Below are positions 63,823 to 64,000 of a stretch of DNA of 64,000 nucleotides, piece by piece. Positions within the stretch are counted from its first letter, which is position 1. The number at the start of each line of letters is the position of its first letter. Location: contig NC_059362.1 in NCBI RefSeq assembly GCF_019703515.2, positions 22,628,826-22,692,825 on the forward strand, written 5' to 3'. Made by a program: the position numbers and the translations under genes. Source of the DNA: Myxocyprinus asiaticus. Taxonomy: Eukaryota; Chordata; Actinopteri; Cypriniformes; Catostomidae. Under the pieces are notes generated by a model. It was not told the origin of the DNA, ran no database searches, and was given only the letters and a program-made list of their open reading frames with translations.

Positions 63823-63981
63823 GCATCTATACTGCTGTAAAGACATTGTCCTACGCAGGAGCACTTCTGGCAGCCTGGGTTTCAGTATTGTGGGTGGACA
63901 GGAAGAAATCAACTGTAACCAGTCCTTCTTCATACGCTCCATCGTAGAGGGCACGCCCGCTTACAATGATGGCAGGATACG
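63823..63981 (+). CDS. lnx1: lnx1 exon: N-terminal part of PDZ4 (gene continues outside)
   Basis: Acceptor CAG ends at 63822; a GTATAG donor begins at 63982. Entry phase 2, exit phase 2. It encodes residues 669-720 plus two bases of codon 721. PDZ4 starts near KDIVLRR; the binding loop is SLGFSIVGG (686-694), a canonical class I form. It ends [15 protein letters not shown], identical to the human segment I recall, where the next residues are CGDILLAVNG. The terminal exon with strand 4 to the C-terminus is not in this window. Confidence 0.94.
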
Positions 63982-64000
63982 GTATAGACACCTAGAATGT
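63982..64000 (+). other. Start of last visible lnx1 intron
   Basis: Nineteen bases after the donor; the window ends inside the intron. Confidence 0.85.

Overview
This is vertebrate, ray-finned-fish genomic DNA, most likely from a cypriniform (carp, minnow or zebrafish relative). The evidence is a split gene with GT-AG introns, very abundant (TG)n/(CA)n and (TA)n microsatellites, a Tc1-type transposon, many hAT-like miniature elements, and high-copy repeat families that I recognise as common in cyprinid genomes. The organism call is inference; nothing in the window names the species.

The window holds one recognisable protein-coding gene, on the plus strand: lnx1 (ligand of Numb-protein X 1), a RING plus four-PDZ E3 ubiquitin ligase. 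Ten coding exons can be placed with matching splice phases. Two are alternative first exons. The long (p80-type) form starts at 16460 in the RING exon. The short (p70-type) form starts at 20523 with a separate exon encoding MKALLLLVLPWLSP..., close to my recollection of the mammalian p70 start. Both end in phase 2 and join the same exon at 45628. The common part then encodes the NPAY Numb-binding motif, PDZ1 (exons at 53734 and 54852), PDZ2 (54852 and 57940), PDZ3 (59007 and 62221) and the first half of PDZ4 (63823). The rest of PDZ4 and the stop codon lie beyond the right edge. About 721 residues of the long form are visible.

Layout: 1-16352 is gene-free, repeat-rich DNA upstream of the first coding exon and may hold 5' non-coding exons. 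16353-16887 is the RING exon. 16888-45627 is a 28.7-kb intron for the long form; it contains the short-form promoter and first exon near 20 kb. 45628-63981 is the exon-rich part.

The rest is mostly transposon debris: an almost complete Tc1-type transposon with two nonsense codons (40840-42362) nested inside two other inverted-repeat elements; a short non-autonomous LTR element (25530-26918); a solo LTR (50748-51091); three hAT-like miniature elements with 8-bp target duplications (34810-35924, 38731-39440, 49062-50294); two foldback elements with long arms; tRNA-derived SINE copies; and a recurring family bracketed by (TG)n tracts.

I found no second gene, RNA gene or CRISPR array that I can support. 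The most biologically interesting points are the preserved two-promoter structure of lnx1, a PPPY motif between PDZ2 and PDZ3, and the layered transposon nests. I see no clear sign of an undescribed system.
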